A stretch of DNA of 48,466 nt from Sporichthyaceae bacterium (GCA_036493475.1 DASXPS010000187.1:1-48466); one strand, 5' to 3'. Positions 16,326 to 25,587 are shown, counted from the stretch's first letter. A program made the numbers and translations. Notes: generated by a model not told the origin, from the letters alone.

Positions 16326-17139
16326 GCGTTCGCACAGTGCCAGGGCCGTGGTCACCGGCGCCGGCAGCGGGATCGGTCGGGCATTCGCGTTGGAGCTGGC
16401 CCGCCGCGGCGGGCAGGTGGTCTGTGCGGACATCGATGTGATTCGGGCTCAGGAAACCGCGGCGCAGATCGGGCCGCGGGCGTTGGCGGTGGCCTGCGAC
16501 GTCGCGGTGTACGACGACGTGGTGGCGCTGGCCAAGCAGGCCGAGGAGTTCCTCTGCGGGCCGGTGGACCTGGTGATCAACAACGCCGGCGTCGGTTCCG
16601 GCGGCAAGGACGTGGGCGAGCTGCCGATCGAGGACTGGCAGTGGGTGCTCGGGGTGAACCTGTTCGGCGTTGTGCACGGCTGCCACGTGTTCACCCCCGG
16701 ACTGCGCACCGCGGGCACCGCGGGCATCATCAACGTCGCGTCCGCGGCGGCGTTCGGCGCGATGCCGCAGATGAGCGCCTACAACGTCAGCAAGGCCGGG
16801 GTGCTCGCCCTGTCCGAGACCATGGCCGCGGAGCTGTCCGGCACCGATGTCGCGGTCACCGCGCTGTGTCCGACGTTCGTGCAGACCAACGTGGTGCGCG
16901 ACGGACGCATCGAGAGCCAGGCCGTGGAGCTGGCCGAGAAGCTCATGCGGTGGACCGGGATGACCGCCGAGGCGGTCGCGGTGCGCACCCTCGACGCACA
17001 TGACAAGGGCCGGCTGTACGTGATCCCGCAGCGGCATGCGCAGGTCCTCTGGCACCTCAAGCGGCACCTGCCGGCGCCCTACACGAAGGTCATGGGACTC
17101 GGCTTCCGCGCCGTGTCCGCCGTCGCCAAGAAGATCTGA
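16318..17139 (+). CDS. Short-chain dehydrogenase/reductase
   Basis: This 273-residue classical SDR has VVTGAGSGIGRAFALELA, CADID (acidic residue at the end of beta-2, suggesting NAD preference), INNAGVGSGG, INVASAAAF, YNVSKAG with the Tyr-x3-Lys pair and a C-terminal extension of about 50 residues ending in a basic patch (YTKVMGLGFRAVSAVAKKI). GGAGGTGCCC precedes the ATG at 16318, which overlaps the TetR stop. It is likely the alcohol/ketone step next to the flavin monooxygenase. Such C-terminally extended SDRs often sit beside Baeyer-Villiger monooxygenases in mycobacteria. Confidence 0.9.
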   Translation: MRRRSHSARAVVTGAGSGIGRAFALELARRGGQVVCADIDVIRAQETAAQIGPRALAVACDVAVYDDVVALAKQAEEFLCGPVDLVINNAGVGSGGKDVGELPIEDWQWVLGVNLFGVVHGCHVFTPGLRTAGTAGIINVASAAAFGAMPQMSAYNVSKAGVLALSETMAAELSGTDVAVTALCPTFVQTNVVRDGRIESQAVELAEKLMRWTGMTAEAVAVRTLDAHDKGRLYVIPQRHAQVLWHLKRHLPAPYTKVMGLGFRAVSAVAKKI

Positions 17140-17152
17140 GGAGCGAACAGCA

Positions 17153-18076
17153 ATGGCGCTGGACCTCGACGAGATCCTCGTCAAAATCAAGGACCGGCAG
17201 TGGGCATTGGCCGACTTCTACTGGGACGCCCCCGGTGCCGAGCTGATCACCGACGAGCAGCGGCCGAAGCTCAAGGCGTTCATGGCCGACCTGGTGTGGA
17301 TCGAGCAGGTCGGCGGGCGGGCGTTCGCCGCCATGGCGACCAAGACCGACGACGACACGCTGCGCGAGATCTACACCTACTTCCACGCCGAGGAGCAGCG
17401 GCACGCCAACGCCGAACTGGCGTTGATGAACCGCTGGGGCATGTTGTCCGAGGGCGAGATCCCCGAGCCCAACGTGAACATCCGGCTGATCATCAACTGG
17501 CTGGACCGCCACGCCGACTCCACCCCACTGGCCACGCTGGGCACCATCATCCCGATGCTCGAGGTGGCGCTGGACGGCGCGTTGCTGAAATTCCTGCTCG
17601 AGGAGGTGCACGACCCGCTCTGCCACCAGGTGTTTTCGAAGATCAACGCCGACGAGTCCCGTCACCTCGCGGTGGACTTCCACGTGCTGGAGACGTTGGG
17701 CGCGGGCCCGCTGTATCGGCTGTGGATCAACGGGTTGGGCACGCTGCTCACCCCGCGCACGCTGATCGGGCTGCTGTACTACACCCCGTTGCTGTCCAAG
17801 ATGCGCGACAACATCATCGCGATGGGCCTGCAGGAAGACCGGCTCTATGACGCCATCGGCCGGTTCGGTCGGGTGGGCGACCGCAGCCCCACCACCGGAC
17901 GCAACCCGGCTTACCAGGTGCTGCGCTATCACGGCGAGATGGTGGCCAACCGCAGCCACCCGTTCCACCGCTTCGTCGGCAACCCACTGGTCGCGGTGTC
18001 CGGGTACTACCCGCGCCGGTTGCTGCGCGGCCTGCCGTCGTGGATCTCCGAGCTCACCCACGAGCCCGCCGCATGA
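17153..18076 (+). CDS. Ferritin-like diiron-carboxylate protein
   Basis: This 307-residue, mainly helical protein has two E-x2-H-type motifs (HAEEQRHANAE and NADESRHLAVDFH) separated by helices containing further Glu (WIEQVGGRAF, LLEEVHDPLCH), the ligand pattern of ferritin-like diiron oxygenases and desaturase-like proteins. The C-terminal third has hydrophobic stretches (LYRLWINGLGTLLTPRTLIGLLYY) that may touch a membrane. GAGGAGCG precedes the ATG at 17153, and the stop overlaps the flavin monooxygenase start. It is probably an O2-dependent hydroxylase or desaturase of the same pathway. No reductase is encoded beside it. Confidence 0.75.
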   Translation: MALDLDEILVKIKDRQWALADFYWDAPGAELITDEQRPKLKAFMADLVWIEQVGGRAFAAMATKTDDDTLREIYTYFHAEEQRHANAELALMNRWGMLSEGEIPEPNVNIRLIINWLDRHADSTPLATLGTIIPMLEVALDGALLKFLLEEVHDPLCHQVFSKINADESRHLAVDFHVLETLGAGPLYRLWINGLGTLLTPRTLIGLLYYTPLLSKMRDNIIAMGLQEDRLYDAIGRFGRVGDRSPTTGRNPAYQVLRYHGEMVANRSHPFHRFVGNPLVAVSGYYPRRLLRGLPSWISELTHEPAA

Positions 18077-19548
18077 GCGCCCGCCGGGTAATTCCGCCCG
18101 CTACCACGCTGATCATCGGCGCCGGGTTCGCCGGGCTGGGCGCGGCGATCCGGCTGCGCCGGGCCGGGCACGACGACTTCGTGATCCTGGAACGTCGCAC
18201 CGAGATCGGCGGGACCTGGCGGGACAACACCTATCCGGGTGCGGCCTGCGACATCCCCTCGGTGCTGTACTCCTACTCGTTCGCGCCGAACCCGCAGTGG
18301 TCGCAGTTCTACTCCGACGGCGAGGAAATCCTGCGCTACCTGCACCACCTGGTCGACGAATTCGACCTGGCACCGTACCTGCGGCTGGGCCGCAACGTCA
18401 CCTCGCTGGAGTGGGACGAGCGGCGCGGCACCTGGACCGCGCACTGCGAGAACGGTGAGCAGTTCCGCGGGCGCACCGTGGTGTTCGCACCCGGCCCGTT
18501 GTCCAACGCCGGCCTGCCCGCGATGCGCGGCATCGAGGACTATCGGGGCATCAAGATCCATAGCGCCAAGTGGGACCACTCGATCGACCTGACCGGCAAG
18601 AAGGTTGCGGTGATCGGCACCGGTTCCAGCGCGGTGCAGATCATCCCGGAGTTGGTGAAGGACGCGGGCAGCGTCAAGGTTTTTCAACGCACGCCGGGGT
18701 GGGTGCTGCCGCGGCTGCAGTTCGGCACGCCGGGCCCGGCCAAGGCGCTGTTCGGCAAGGTGCCGTTCGCGCAGAGCGTGATGCGTCGCGCGGTGTTCGC
18801 CGCGCACGAGTCCATCGCACTCGGCGTGGTGTGGTCCTCGCCGGCCACCAAGGTGGTGGAGCGCGCGGCGCACCTGCAACGCCGCGTCCAGGTCTCGGAT
18901 CCGTGGCTGCGTAGGCAACTGACTCCACATCATAAGATCGGCTGCAAACGCATGCTGATCTCCAACGACTACTACCGAGCGTTGCAGGCCGACAACTGCA
19001 AGCTGATCACCTGGCCGATCGCAACGCTGAGCCCGGTCGGCATCCGCACCGCGGACGGCGTCGAGCACCACGTGGACGCCATCGTGTTCGCCACCGGGTT
19101 CGACGTGGCCAAGACCGGCACCCCGATCCCGATCACCGGCCGCGGCGGCCGCACGCTGGATGAGGACTGGGCCGGTGGCGCGTATGCGTACAAGAGCATG
19201 ACGGTGTCCGGCTACCCGAACCTGTTCTTCACCTTCGGCCCGAACTCCGGGCCGGGGCACAATTCCGCGCTGGTCTACATGGAGTCCCAGATCGACTACG
19301 CGGTGGCCGCTATCTCCCACCTTGTTGCCCAGCAACTGCACTCGGTGGATGTGCGTGCCGATCTGGAGCAGCAGTTCAACACCGACATCCAGAAGCGGCT
19401 GGCCCGCACCAACTGGAACTCCGGGTGCCACAGCTGGTACCTCACCGACGACGGCTTCAACGCCACCATGTACCCGGGCTTCGCCACCCAGTACGCCCGG
19501 CAGCTGGCCCGATTCCGCTCGGCGGACTACACGTTGCGCCGGGCGTAG
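18073..19548 (+). CDS. FAD/NADPH-dependent Baeyer-Villiger-type monooxygenase
   Basis: This 491-residue flavoprotein has GAGFAGLGAAIRL (FAD), EIGGTWRDNTYPGAACDIPS, the second Rossmann GTGSSAVQI (NADPH), and YRGIKIHSAKWDH matching the BVMO signature FxGxxxHxxxW except Tyr for the first Phe; ATGFD is present. It would convert a ketone to an ester or lactone, or oxidise a heteroatom. The ATG overlaps the preceding diiron gene stop (ATGA). It is the last gene of the TetR-SDR-diiron-BVMO operon, with a strong terminator beyond it. Confidence 0.9.
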   Translation: MSARRVIPPATTLIIGAGFAGLGAAIRLRRAGHDDFVILERRTEIGGTWRDNTYPGAACDIPSVLYSYSFAPNPQWSQFYSDGEEILRYLHHLVDEFDLAPYLRLGRNVTSLEWDERRGTWTAHCENGEQFRGRTVVFAPGPLSNAGLPAMRGIEDYRGIKIHSAKWDHSIDLTGKKVAVIGTGSSAVQIIPELVKDAGSVKVFQRTPGWVLPRLQFGTPGPAKALFGKVPFAQSVMRRAVFAAHESIALGVVWSSPATKVVERAAHLQRRVQVSDPWLRRQLTPHHKIGCKRMLISNDYYRALQADNCKLITWPIATLSPVGIRTADGVEHHVDAIVFATGFDVAKTGTPIPITGRGGRTLDEDWAGGAYAYKSMTVSGYPNLFFTFGPNSGPGHNSALVYMESQIDYAVAAISHLVAQQLHSVDVRADLEQQFNTDIQKRLARTNWNSGCHSWYLTDDGFNATMYPGFATQYARQLARFRSADYTLRRA

Positions 19549-19572
19549 CGCCGGTGGGGCGCTGCCACACAC

Positions 19573-19616
19573 ACGTCCGGCCGATCCGTGGCGATGCCCA
19601 CGGGTCGGCCGGACGT
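19573..19616. terminator. Bidirectional hairpin terminator
   Basis: ACGTCCGGCCGA and TCGGCCGGACGT pair over a 44-base hairpin whose inner part (CCGTGG/CCACGG) also pairs. It lies between the convergent flavin monooxygenase (ends 19548) and HtrA-like protease (ends 19631). There is no U-tract, as usual for actinomycete terminators. Confidence 0.75.
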
Positions 19617-19630
19617 CGGGGGTGGCTTGG

Positions 19631-21082
19631 TTACTGCGCCGGGCCGGAGCCCAGGGTCACCGTCGCGGTGTGCTTGGCGCCGTTGCCGTCGGTGTAGCTC
19701 ACGCTGACCGGGTCACCGGCCCGGTGGGTGAGGATGGCGTCGGTGAGCGCGGTCGGGGAGTTCACCTTGGTGCCGTTGATGGCGGTGATGGTGTCGCCAC
19801 CCTGCAGGCCGGCCTTCGCCGCCGGTCCACCGGAGACCACCTCGTCGATGAGCACGCCGTTGCCGTTGCCGGTGGCCCGGTCCGACCGGATCATCACGCC
19901 GAGGATCGGGGTGGTGCCGATGTGCACGCCGTTGGAGGTGTCGCCCTTCTCGATCGCCCCGGCGATGTCCAGCGCCTTGGCGATCGGGACCGCGTAGGCG
20001 GACGACGCCGCCGAGCGCAGCGAGGAGAACTCACCCGCCGTGTCCATGCCGACCACCTCGCCGGCCGAGTTCACCAGCGGGCCGCCGGAGTCGCCGGGCT
20101 CGATCGGGGTGGTGGACTCGATCAGGCCGCCCACCGACTCCGGGCTGCTGCCGTCCTCGCTGGTGGCGGTGATGCTCTGGTTCAGCGCGGTGACCGTGCC
20201 GGACGCCCAGCTCGGCGTGCCACCGGCGCCCTGCGCGTTGCCGACCCCGATCACCGCGTCGCCTACCTTGGCCGCTGTCGGGGCGATCTTGGCGGTGGTC
20301 AGCCCGGAGGCGTTCTGCAGCTGCAGTACGGCCACGTCATCGCCGCGGTCGTAGCCGACCACCACGGCCTTGTAGGTCTTGCCGTTGTCGACGTCGGTGG
20401 CGGTGATCGAGGTGGCGCCGGAGATTACGTGGTTGTTGGTGAGGATCTCGCCGTTCGGAGTGAGCACGATGCCGCTGCCCGCGCCCTCACCGTCGTTCAG
20501 CGTGACGTTGATGTCGACGATCGCGGGGGAGATGGCGGTGGCCGCGGCGTTGGTGCCGGTCGAACGGCCGGAGCCGCCGTTGCCGAGCAGGCCGCCGAGC
20601 GGGCCGTTGCCGCCCTGACCCTGGCCCTGCAGCATTCCCTGCAGGCCCTGCTGCAGGCCGCTGAACGGGTCGGACTGCCCGGAGCCGTCGTCCTGGCCGC
20701 TGCCGGCGCCGTTGCCGAAGCGGAAGCGTGGGAAGGTCAGGCCGGAGTTGTCCTGCTGCTGGCCGCCGTTCTGCGGGACGGTGACCGTGGTCGGGGTGGT
20801 CTGGTTGTCGTTGGTGGCGTGCGCCACCGCGCCGTGGAAGGCGAGCATGCTCACCGCACCCAGGACCGCCGCGATGCCGGCGATCACCGGGGTGGGCAGC
20901 TGCCGCGGCAGCCTGGACAGCGAGAACTGCCGGTGCTGCGTCGGCGGCTGCCAGGGCTGCTCGGGCTGCTGCGGTGCGGGTGCCTGCCACCACGGCTGCT
21001 CGGGCTGCGCCGGCTGCACGGGCTGCTCGGGCTGCCAGGACTGCCACGGCTGCTCGGGCTGCTGCCCTGCGTTCTCTTCCAT
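19631..21082 (-). CDS. HtrA/DegP-like membrane-anchored serine protease with PDZ domain
   Basis: This 483-residue protein has an N-terminal ~65-residue cytoplasmic region made of repeats of the type QPEQPWQ, one transmembrane segment (VIAGIAAVLGAVSMLAFHGAVA), a Gln/Gly-rich linker, then a trypsin-like domain with His in TNNHVISG, Asp in GDDVAVLQL and Ser in GDSGGPLV, and a C-terminal PDZ domain (GLQGGDTITAINGTKVNS). It is an envelope protein quality-control protease like mycobacterial PepD. ATG 21082 with AGGGAC upstream is preferred to the GTG at 21112. The Trp-rich QP repeats are unusual. Confidence 0.92.
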   Translation of the reverse strand: MEENAGQQPEQPWQSWQPEQPVQPAQPEQPWWQAPAPQQPEQPWQPPTQHRQFSLSRLPRQLPTPVIAGIAAVLGAVSMLAFHGAVAHATNDNQTTPTTVTVPQNGGQQQDNSGLTFPRFRFGNGAGSGQDDGSGQSDPFSGLQQGLQGMLQGQGQGGNGPLGGLLGNGGSGRSTGTNAAATAISPAIVDINVTLNDGEGAGSGIVLTPNGEILTNNHVISGATSITATDVDNGKTYKAVVVGYDRGDDVAVLQLQNASGLTTAKIAPTAAKVGDAVIGVGNAQGAGGTPSWASGTVTALNQSITATSEDGSSPESVGGLIESTTPIEPGDSGGPLVNSAGEVVGMDTAGEFSSLRSAASSAYAVPIAKALDIAGAIEKGDTSNGVHIGTTPILGVMIRSDRATGNGNGVLIDEVVSGGPAAKAGLQGGDTITAINGTKVNSPTALTDAILTHRAGDPVSVSYTDGNGAKHTATVTLGSGPAQ

Positions 21083-21198
21083 GTCCCTGAACCCCCTGTC
21101 CGATGTCCCCAATGCGGCGACAGGACGATGATTGCCCGGCCGGCTTCGTGCGATCTGATGATCGGCTTTGCGCTATCTGTGGATCACCCGACGGAGCG

Positions 21199-23361
21199 TC
21201 ACTTCTTCTTCTTCGGCGTGTCGCCCGGCGGGGTGTACGTGTAGGTGACGTGCGCCTTGCGCGGGTCCCCCTCGCCCTTGGTGCCGGTCAGCCAGTCCGG
21301 ATCGGCGGCATGGAAGGTGGCCTTCGGTTGGCCGCGCAGCGCGGCGTTCATCATTTGCTGCCAGATCGGCGCGGCCACACAGGCACCACAGACCTGGTCA
21401 TAGTGGGTGCCGCCGATGGTGATGTTGTTCATCTTGTAGCCGTAGCTGTCCGGATCACCGACCCAGATCGACGTCGACATCTGCGGGGTGTAGCCGGTGT
21501 ACCAGACGGCGACCGCGCCGTTGGTGGTACCGGTCTTACCGGCCGCCTGGCGGTTGTCGTTCAACGTGGCGTTCTGTCCGGTACCACCCGGCTGCATCAC
21601 CGACTGGAGCAAATTGGTGACCACGTCGGCCACCTGCGGCTTGATGGTCTGCGCGCAGTTCGCGCTGGGTGCCGCGATGGAGCTGCCGTCCGGGCGGGTG
21701 ATCGCGTCGATGGCGATCGGGTCGCAGTGCTTGCCACGTGCGGCGAAGGTGGCGTAGGAGTCGGCCACGTTCAACGGTGAGACCTCGTTGATGCCGAGAG
21801 TGAACGGCAGGTACTCGCGCAGCGGCGTGCCGTCCGCGCGGTGTTGACCGGCCGCCTGGGCCATTTGCACGGTCTCGCACAGCCCGACCTTCTGCTCCAT
21901 CTGCGCGAAGTAGGTGTTCACCGATTTGCGCAGCGCCTCGCGCATGGTGATCACCGGGCCGTACACGTTGGGCTTGTTCTCGTCGTTGGACGGGTGCCAG
22001 CCGTCGGCGGGCACCTTCTTGCCGTCGCAGCTCAGCTGCGAGTCGAATCCGCCGATGGAGAACGGTGAGTCGATCTTGTACTCGGTGCCGTACCCCTCGT
22101 CGACCGCGGCGGCCGCGGTGAACGCCTTGTTCGTCGAACCGTCCTGGAAGCCGTTGCTGCCCCCGTACGCGTGGTCGACGGCGTAGTCCACGGTGGTCTG
22201 CCCGTCGCCGGTGCCGTAGGGCCGGCTCTGCGCGATGGCCAGGATGCGCCCGGTGCCGGGCTCCACGGTGGCCATCGCGGCGGCCGCCCGGTCGGTCGGG
22301 TCGGTGCGGTCGGCGATCGCCTGGTCGGCGGCGGCCTGCGCCTGCGGGTTCAGTGTGGAGCGGATGGTCAGCCCACCGCGGTAGAGCAGATCGAGCCGCT
22401 CGGCCTCGGTGGAACCGAAGTCCGGGTCGTTGGCGAACACGTGCTGCACGTAGTCGCAGAACCACGGAACGGTCGAGGCGTCGCAGCCGTTGTGCATGCT
22501 GGACAACCGCAGGCCCAGGTCGCTGTTCTGCGCCTCGGTCATCTGCTCGGTGGTGATCACGCCGACGTCGCGCATGCGGGTGAGGACCAGGTTGCGCCGG
22601 GTCTTCGCGGCGTCCGGGTTGGTCACCGGGTCGTACTCCGTTGGGCTGCGCACGATGCCGGCCAGCAATGCCGACTCGGCCAGCGAGAGGTCGGCGGCGG
22701 GCTTGGAGAAGTAGTGCCGGGCGGCCGCCTCCACCCCGTAGGCGTTGTCCCCGTAGTAGGCGATGTTCAGGTAGTTCTCGAGAATCTGATCCTTCGTCAG
22801 CTTCTTTTCCAGCTCGGCGGCGTAGCGCAGCTCCTGCACCTTGCGCTCGATGGTCGGCGCATGTGCGGCGGCGATCTTGTCCGGGTCGCCGTCGGAGAGC
22901 TGGATGAGCAGGTTCTTCACGTACTGCTGGGTGAGCGTGGAGCCACCCTGCTGGCTGTCGCTGCTCTGGTTCTTGACCAGTGCCCGCAGGGTGCCCTTGA
23001 GGTCGATGCCGCCGTGGTCGTAGAAGCGGTAGTCCTCGATAGCAACCTGGGCCTGGCGCATCACCACCGAGACCGAGGACAACGGCACCGAGATGCGGTC
23101 CTCGTCATAGAACGTGGCGATGCGGGTGCCGTCCGCGGCCAACAGCACCGAGGCCGCGGCGGGCGGAATCGTCGGTAGGTCGGCGGGCAGGCCCTCGTAG
23201 TAGTCGGCGGCCTTGGTGGTGGCGATGGCGGCGGAGCCGACCATGGGCAGCACCGCGCCCATCACCAACGCGCCGGACACCACCGAGACGCCGAGGAACC
23301 ACCCCGCGGCGCGCAACGTTTCCCCCGCGGTCCGTCTGCGGAACCGCCTTTTGAAGCTCAT
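21199..23361 (-). CDS. Bifunctional class A penicillin-binding protein (PBP1-type)
   Basis: This 720-residue membrane-anchored enzyme polymerises and cross-links peptidoglycan. An N-terminal basic stretch and TM helix (LGVSVVSGALVMGAVLPMV) are followed by the GT51 domain (EDYRFYDHGGID, QGGSTLTQQYVKNLL, AYYGDNAYGVEAAA) and the transpeptidase domain with the active-site GSTNK (S-x-x-K), KSVN and AGKTGTTNGAV motifs. The C-terminus is a short Lys-rich tail (PKKKK); no PASTA domain is present. It resembles PonA1/PonA2-class proteins. The neighbouring HtrA-like gene is on the same strand with 117 bases between them. Confidence 0.94.
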   Translation of the reverse strand: MSFKRRFRRRTAGETLRAAGWFLGVSVVSGALVMGAVLPMVGSAAIATTKAADYYEGLPADLPTIPPAAASVLLAADGTRIATFYDEDRISVPLSSVSVVMRQAQVAIEDYRFYDHGGIDLKGTLRALVKNQSSDSQQGGSTLTQQYVKNLLIQLSDGDPDKIAAAHAPTIERKVQELRYAAELEKKLTKDQILENYLNIAYYGDNAYGVEAAARHYFSKPAADLSLAESALLAGIVRSPTEYDPVTNPDAAKTRRNLVLTRMRDVGVITTEQMTEAQNSDLGLRLSSMHNGCDASTVPWFCDYVQHVFANDPDFGSTEAERLDLLYRGGLTIRSTLNPQAQAAADQAIADRTDPTDRAAAAMATVEPGTGRILAIAQSRPYGTGDGQTTVDYAVDHAYGGSNGFQDGSTNKAFTAAAAVDEGYGTEYKIDSPFSIGGFDSQLSCDGKKVPADGWHPSNDENKPNVYGPVITMREALRKSVNTYFAQMEQKVGLCETVQMAQAAGQHRADGTPLREYLPFTLGINEVSPLNVADSYATFAARGKHCDPIAIDAITRPDGSSIAAPSANCAQTIKPQVADVVTNLLQSVMQPGGTGQNATLNDNRQAAGKTGTTNGAVAVWYTGYTPQMSTSIWVGDPDSYGYKMNNITIGGTHYDQVCGACVAAPIWQQMMNAALRGQPKATFHAADPDWLTGTKGEGDPRKAHVTYTYTPPGDTPKKKK

Positions 23362-23490
23362 CCCCCGAAGCCCTCCCCGCCCGCCGGGCGCATCCCGGGC
23401 GGACGACCGCCCGGCGAGGCCAGATCAGAGTGGGGTTTGGATCTTGGTCGTGCTTGGGCCTTGGCCATGAATCAGCTGTGGACATGCGAA

Positions 23491-23528
23491 GGCCGGTCCG
23501 ACGTGCCCTGCGCAACGTCGGACCGGCC
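23491..23528 (-). terminator. Hairpin terminator after the small helical protein gene
   Basis: GGCCGGTCCGACGT (23491-23504) and ACGTCGGACCGGCC (23515-23528) form a perfect 14-bp stem with a 10-base loop, starting 12 bases downstream of the stop at 23541. Confidence 0.75.
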
Positions 23529-23540
23529 AGTTCCAGGTTG

Positions 23541-23864
23541 TCAGGCAGCGCGGCGGTTCTGGGCGCCCTCCATGCCGTGCTCGACCATCGCGGCCAGTTC
23601 GAGGAAGACCCGCCGGGCCCCGGCCAGCATCTGCTCGGCCAGATCGAAGGCGTACTCCACGGCCTCGGTCGGGCGCGTCACCGCGGCCGGCAGGAAGGCA
23701 CGGAAGGCGTCGGACGTGGCGGACACGAAATCGCTGACCGCGACCTCGGTGTGCTTACGGACCTCGACGAGGCTCGGGGCGGCTGTGCCCGCGGGCCGCG
23801 GGCGCTGACCGGGGTTGCGGCGGGCCGTGCTCTCGGCCGCGGCGTCGATGGTGGCGGTGGTCAT
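23541..23864 (-). CDS. Small helical protein, phasin-like, unknown function
   Basis: This 107-residue protein has a low-complexity N-terminal part (ATIDAAAESTARRNPGQRPRPAG) and a long amphipathic helical part (VRKHTEVAVSDFVSATSDAFRAFLPAAV, YAFDLAEQMLAGARRVFLELAAM). The pattern recalls phasins or heparin-binding-haemagglutinin-like proteins, but there is no diagnostic motif. ATG 23864 follows a strong GGAGGAA. It stands alone between two minus-strand genes with its own terminator. The 139 bases upstream hold its promoter region, but no clear -35/-10 pair is seen. Confidence 0.65.
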   Translation of the reverse strand: MTTATIDAAAESTARRNPGQRPRPAGTAAPSLVEVRKHTEVAVSDFVSATSDAFRAFLPAAVTRPTEAVEYAFDLAEQMLAGARRVFLELAAMVEHGMEGAQNRRAA

Positions 23865-24003
23865 GGGATTTCCTCCGTGTTTGCGACGGTGCGACTCCTC
23901 AAGACTCCGGTCGCCGGGCAAGGGAGGCCTGTCCGTGGCCGCACCGGGACATGAACAGCGGGGGAAACGCGGGCGTGGGAGTCACCTACCGCGCGAGTCG
24001 GCG

Positions 24004-25587
24004 TCAGCCCAGGGCGATCTCGCGCAGCGCGGCCCGCAACAGCGTCGCGGTGCCGTCCCAGGAGTCCGCCTCGGCACGGCAGAGACTTGCTTCCTCCTCG
24101 TCGCCGACCATCGATCCCTGCCGCCACTCGATGGCCTGGCGGGAACACTCGATGATCAGTGCCAGCACCAGATCGGTGTCGTGCCGGCAGATCCGGGCGA
24201 CCTGCGCGGGGCTGAGCACGCCCTTGTCGGTGGTCAACTGCACGATGGTGGCCAGTGCCGGATGCAGCGTGTCCGGGTCGGTCCCGCCGTTCGGTTGGGC
24301 GGCGGCCTCGCCGTCCTCGAAGAACCGGCGACCGCCGATCTCCGCGCGCAGTCGATCGTCCATCTCGTCGGCCAGATGCATCATCACCCCGACCGCACCG
24401 ATGAGCAGTTCGGGCACGAACGGGTCGCACCAGAGTTCCTGGTTGGCCATCACCCGGCCGCCGGTCCAGGTCAGCTTGGCGAACCGGATGGTGCGGTTGG
24501 CGCGGTTGATGCGCTCCAGGGCCAGCGCATCGCCGGGCGCACCGAGCAGCAGTGGCGAGAACAGCTCGACCACCGGGGCGTCGGCGGCGACCCGGACGAA
24601 CACCATCGCGCTGCCCGCGCGGATCGCGATGTCCCCGTCCGCATCGCGCAGTACCGGCTCCTGGAAATGCTCGGCGAGCGTTCGCTCCACCTTGCTGCGC
24701 AGGTTCTCGGTGTCGCCGAGGGCGGCGGTCGGGATGAGGCCGGGCAGTTCCAGGAATGACGGGTGCGGCACGCCGAACACGTCGCGCACGGTGGCCACGG
24801 TCATCTCGACCAGACGGGCGGCCGAGGAGCGCGGCAGGTCCGCGACGAAATTCGCCGAGCCGATGGAGAATTCGTCGCCCGGCGTGGCATCCGGGGCCGT
24901 CCACCCCACCGCGAGCAACGCGTGGGTGCGCGCCTCGGACAGCCGCAGGCGGGCATCCAGGTACGCGTCGCCGGACACCTCGCCGCGGACGGAATCCGCG
25001 CCCATGCCGAGGATCTGCACGTAGGGCGCGGCGCCCTCCAGTTCGGCCGGGTCCAACGCGGTAGGCAGGCCGATGATCATCGAGTCGGCGGCGCCCAGGT
25101 CGGCGACGGCGCCGAGCAGACGGTCCGCGAAGGAGGTCCAGGCCGTGTCGATGGCCACGTCCAGGTCGAACGATGAGCTGGGCCGGCGGGCCATGCCGGC
25201 CTGCTCGGCGGTCTCCGGTACGCCGCCCCGACCGGGGCCCGGCGCATCCTCCTCGCCGAGGTCGTGAAAGGCGATCAGCACGGTGCGCCGCAAGGTCTCG
25301 GCGTTGCGGCAGGACTGCAGGTAGCGGACGTCGTCGCCGAGGGAGGCGTCGCCGAGCCCGGCCGCGCGTAATTCGGTGGCCACCCAGGCGCGGGCGTCGG
25401 TGTCGCGGATCAGCCAGCCGTCGCGCAACGTGCCCCACAGGTCGCGCACGAACTGGGTGGTGGGTCGAGCCCCGTAGCGGCGTTGCAGGGCGACCAGGGT
25501 GTCCTCCCCGACCAGGCTCAGTTCGGTGGCCAGCTCGTCCAGCAACTCCGGTGGGATCGACTCCCAACGGAACCGGTAGCGGGGCAT
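24004..25587 (-). CDS. YbjN / T3SS-chaperone-like (TY-Chap) protein
   Basis: This 527-residue soluble protein has a C-terminal half with two CesT/YbjN-like segments: VVELFSPLLLGAPGDALALERINRANRTIRF then LTWTGGRVMANQELWCDPFVPELLIGAVGVM with ADEMDDRLRAEIGG. This matches the T3SS (YopN, CesT) and YbjN peptide-binding chaperone-like domains widespread in actinobacteria that lack type III secretion. The N-terminal region (PRYRFRWESIPPELL, FVRDLWGTLRDGWL) is of unknown fold. ATG 25587 with GAGAGGA upstream is preferred over the long frame before it. It is divergent from an unknown gene across 216 bases. Confidence 0.7.
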   Translation of the reverse strand: MPRYRFRWESIPPELLDELATELSLVGEDTLVALQRRYGARPTTQFVRDLWGTLRDGWLIRDTDARAWVATELRAAGLGDASLGDDVRYLQSCRNAETLRRTVLIAFHDLGEEDAPGPGRGGVPETAEQAGMARRPSSSFDLDVAIDTAWTSFADRLLGAVADLGAADSMIIGLPTALDPAELEGAAPYVQILGMGADSVRGEVSGDAYLDARLRLSEARTHALLAVGWTAPDATPGDEFSIGSANFVADLPRSSAARLVEMTVATVRDVFGVPHPSFLELPGLIPTAALGDTENLRSKVERTLAEHFQEPVLRDADGDIAIRAGSAMVFVRVAADAPVVELFSPLLLGAPGDALALERINRANRTIRFAKLTWTGGRVMANQELWCDPFVPELLIGAVGVMMHLADEMDDRLRAEIGGRRFFEDGEAAAQPNGGTDPDTLHPALATIVQLTTDKGVLSPAQVARICRHDTDLVLALIIECSRQAIEWRQGSMVGDEEEASLCRAEADSWDGTATLLRAALREIALG

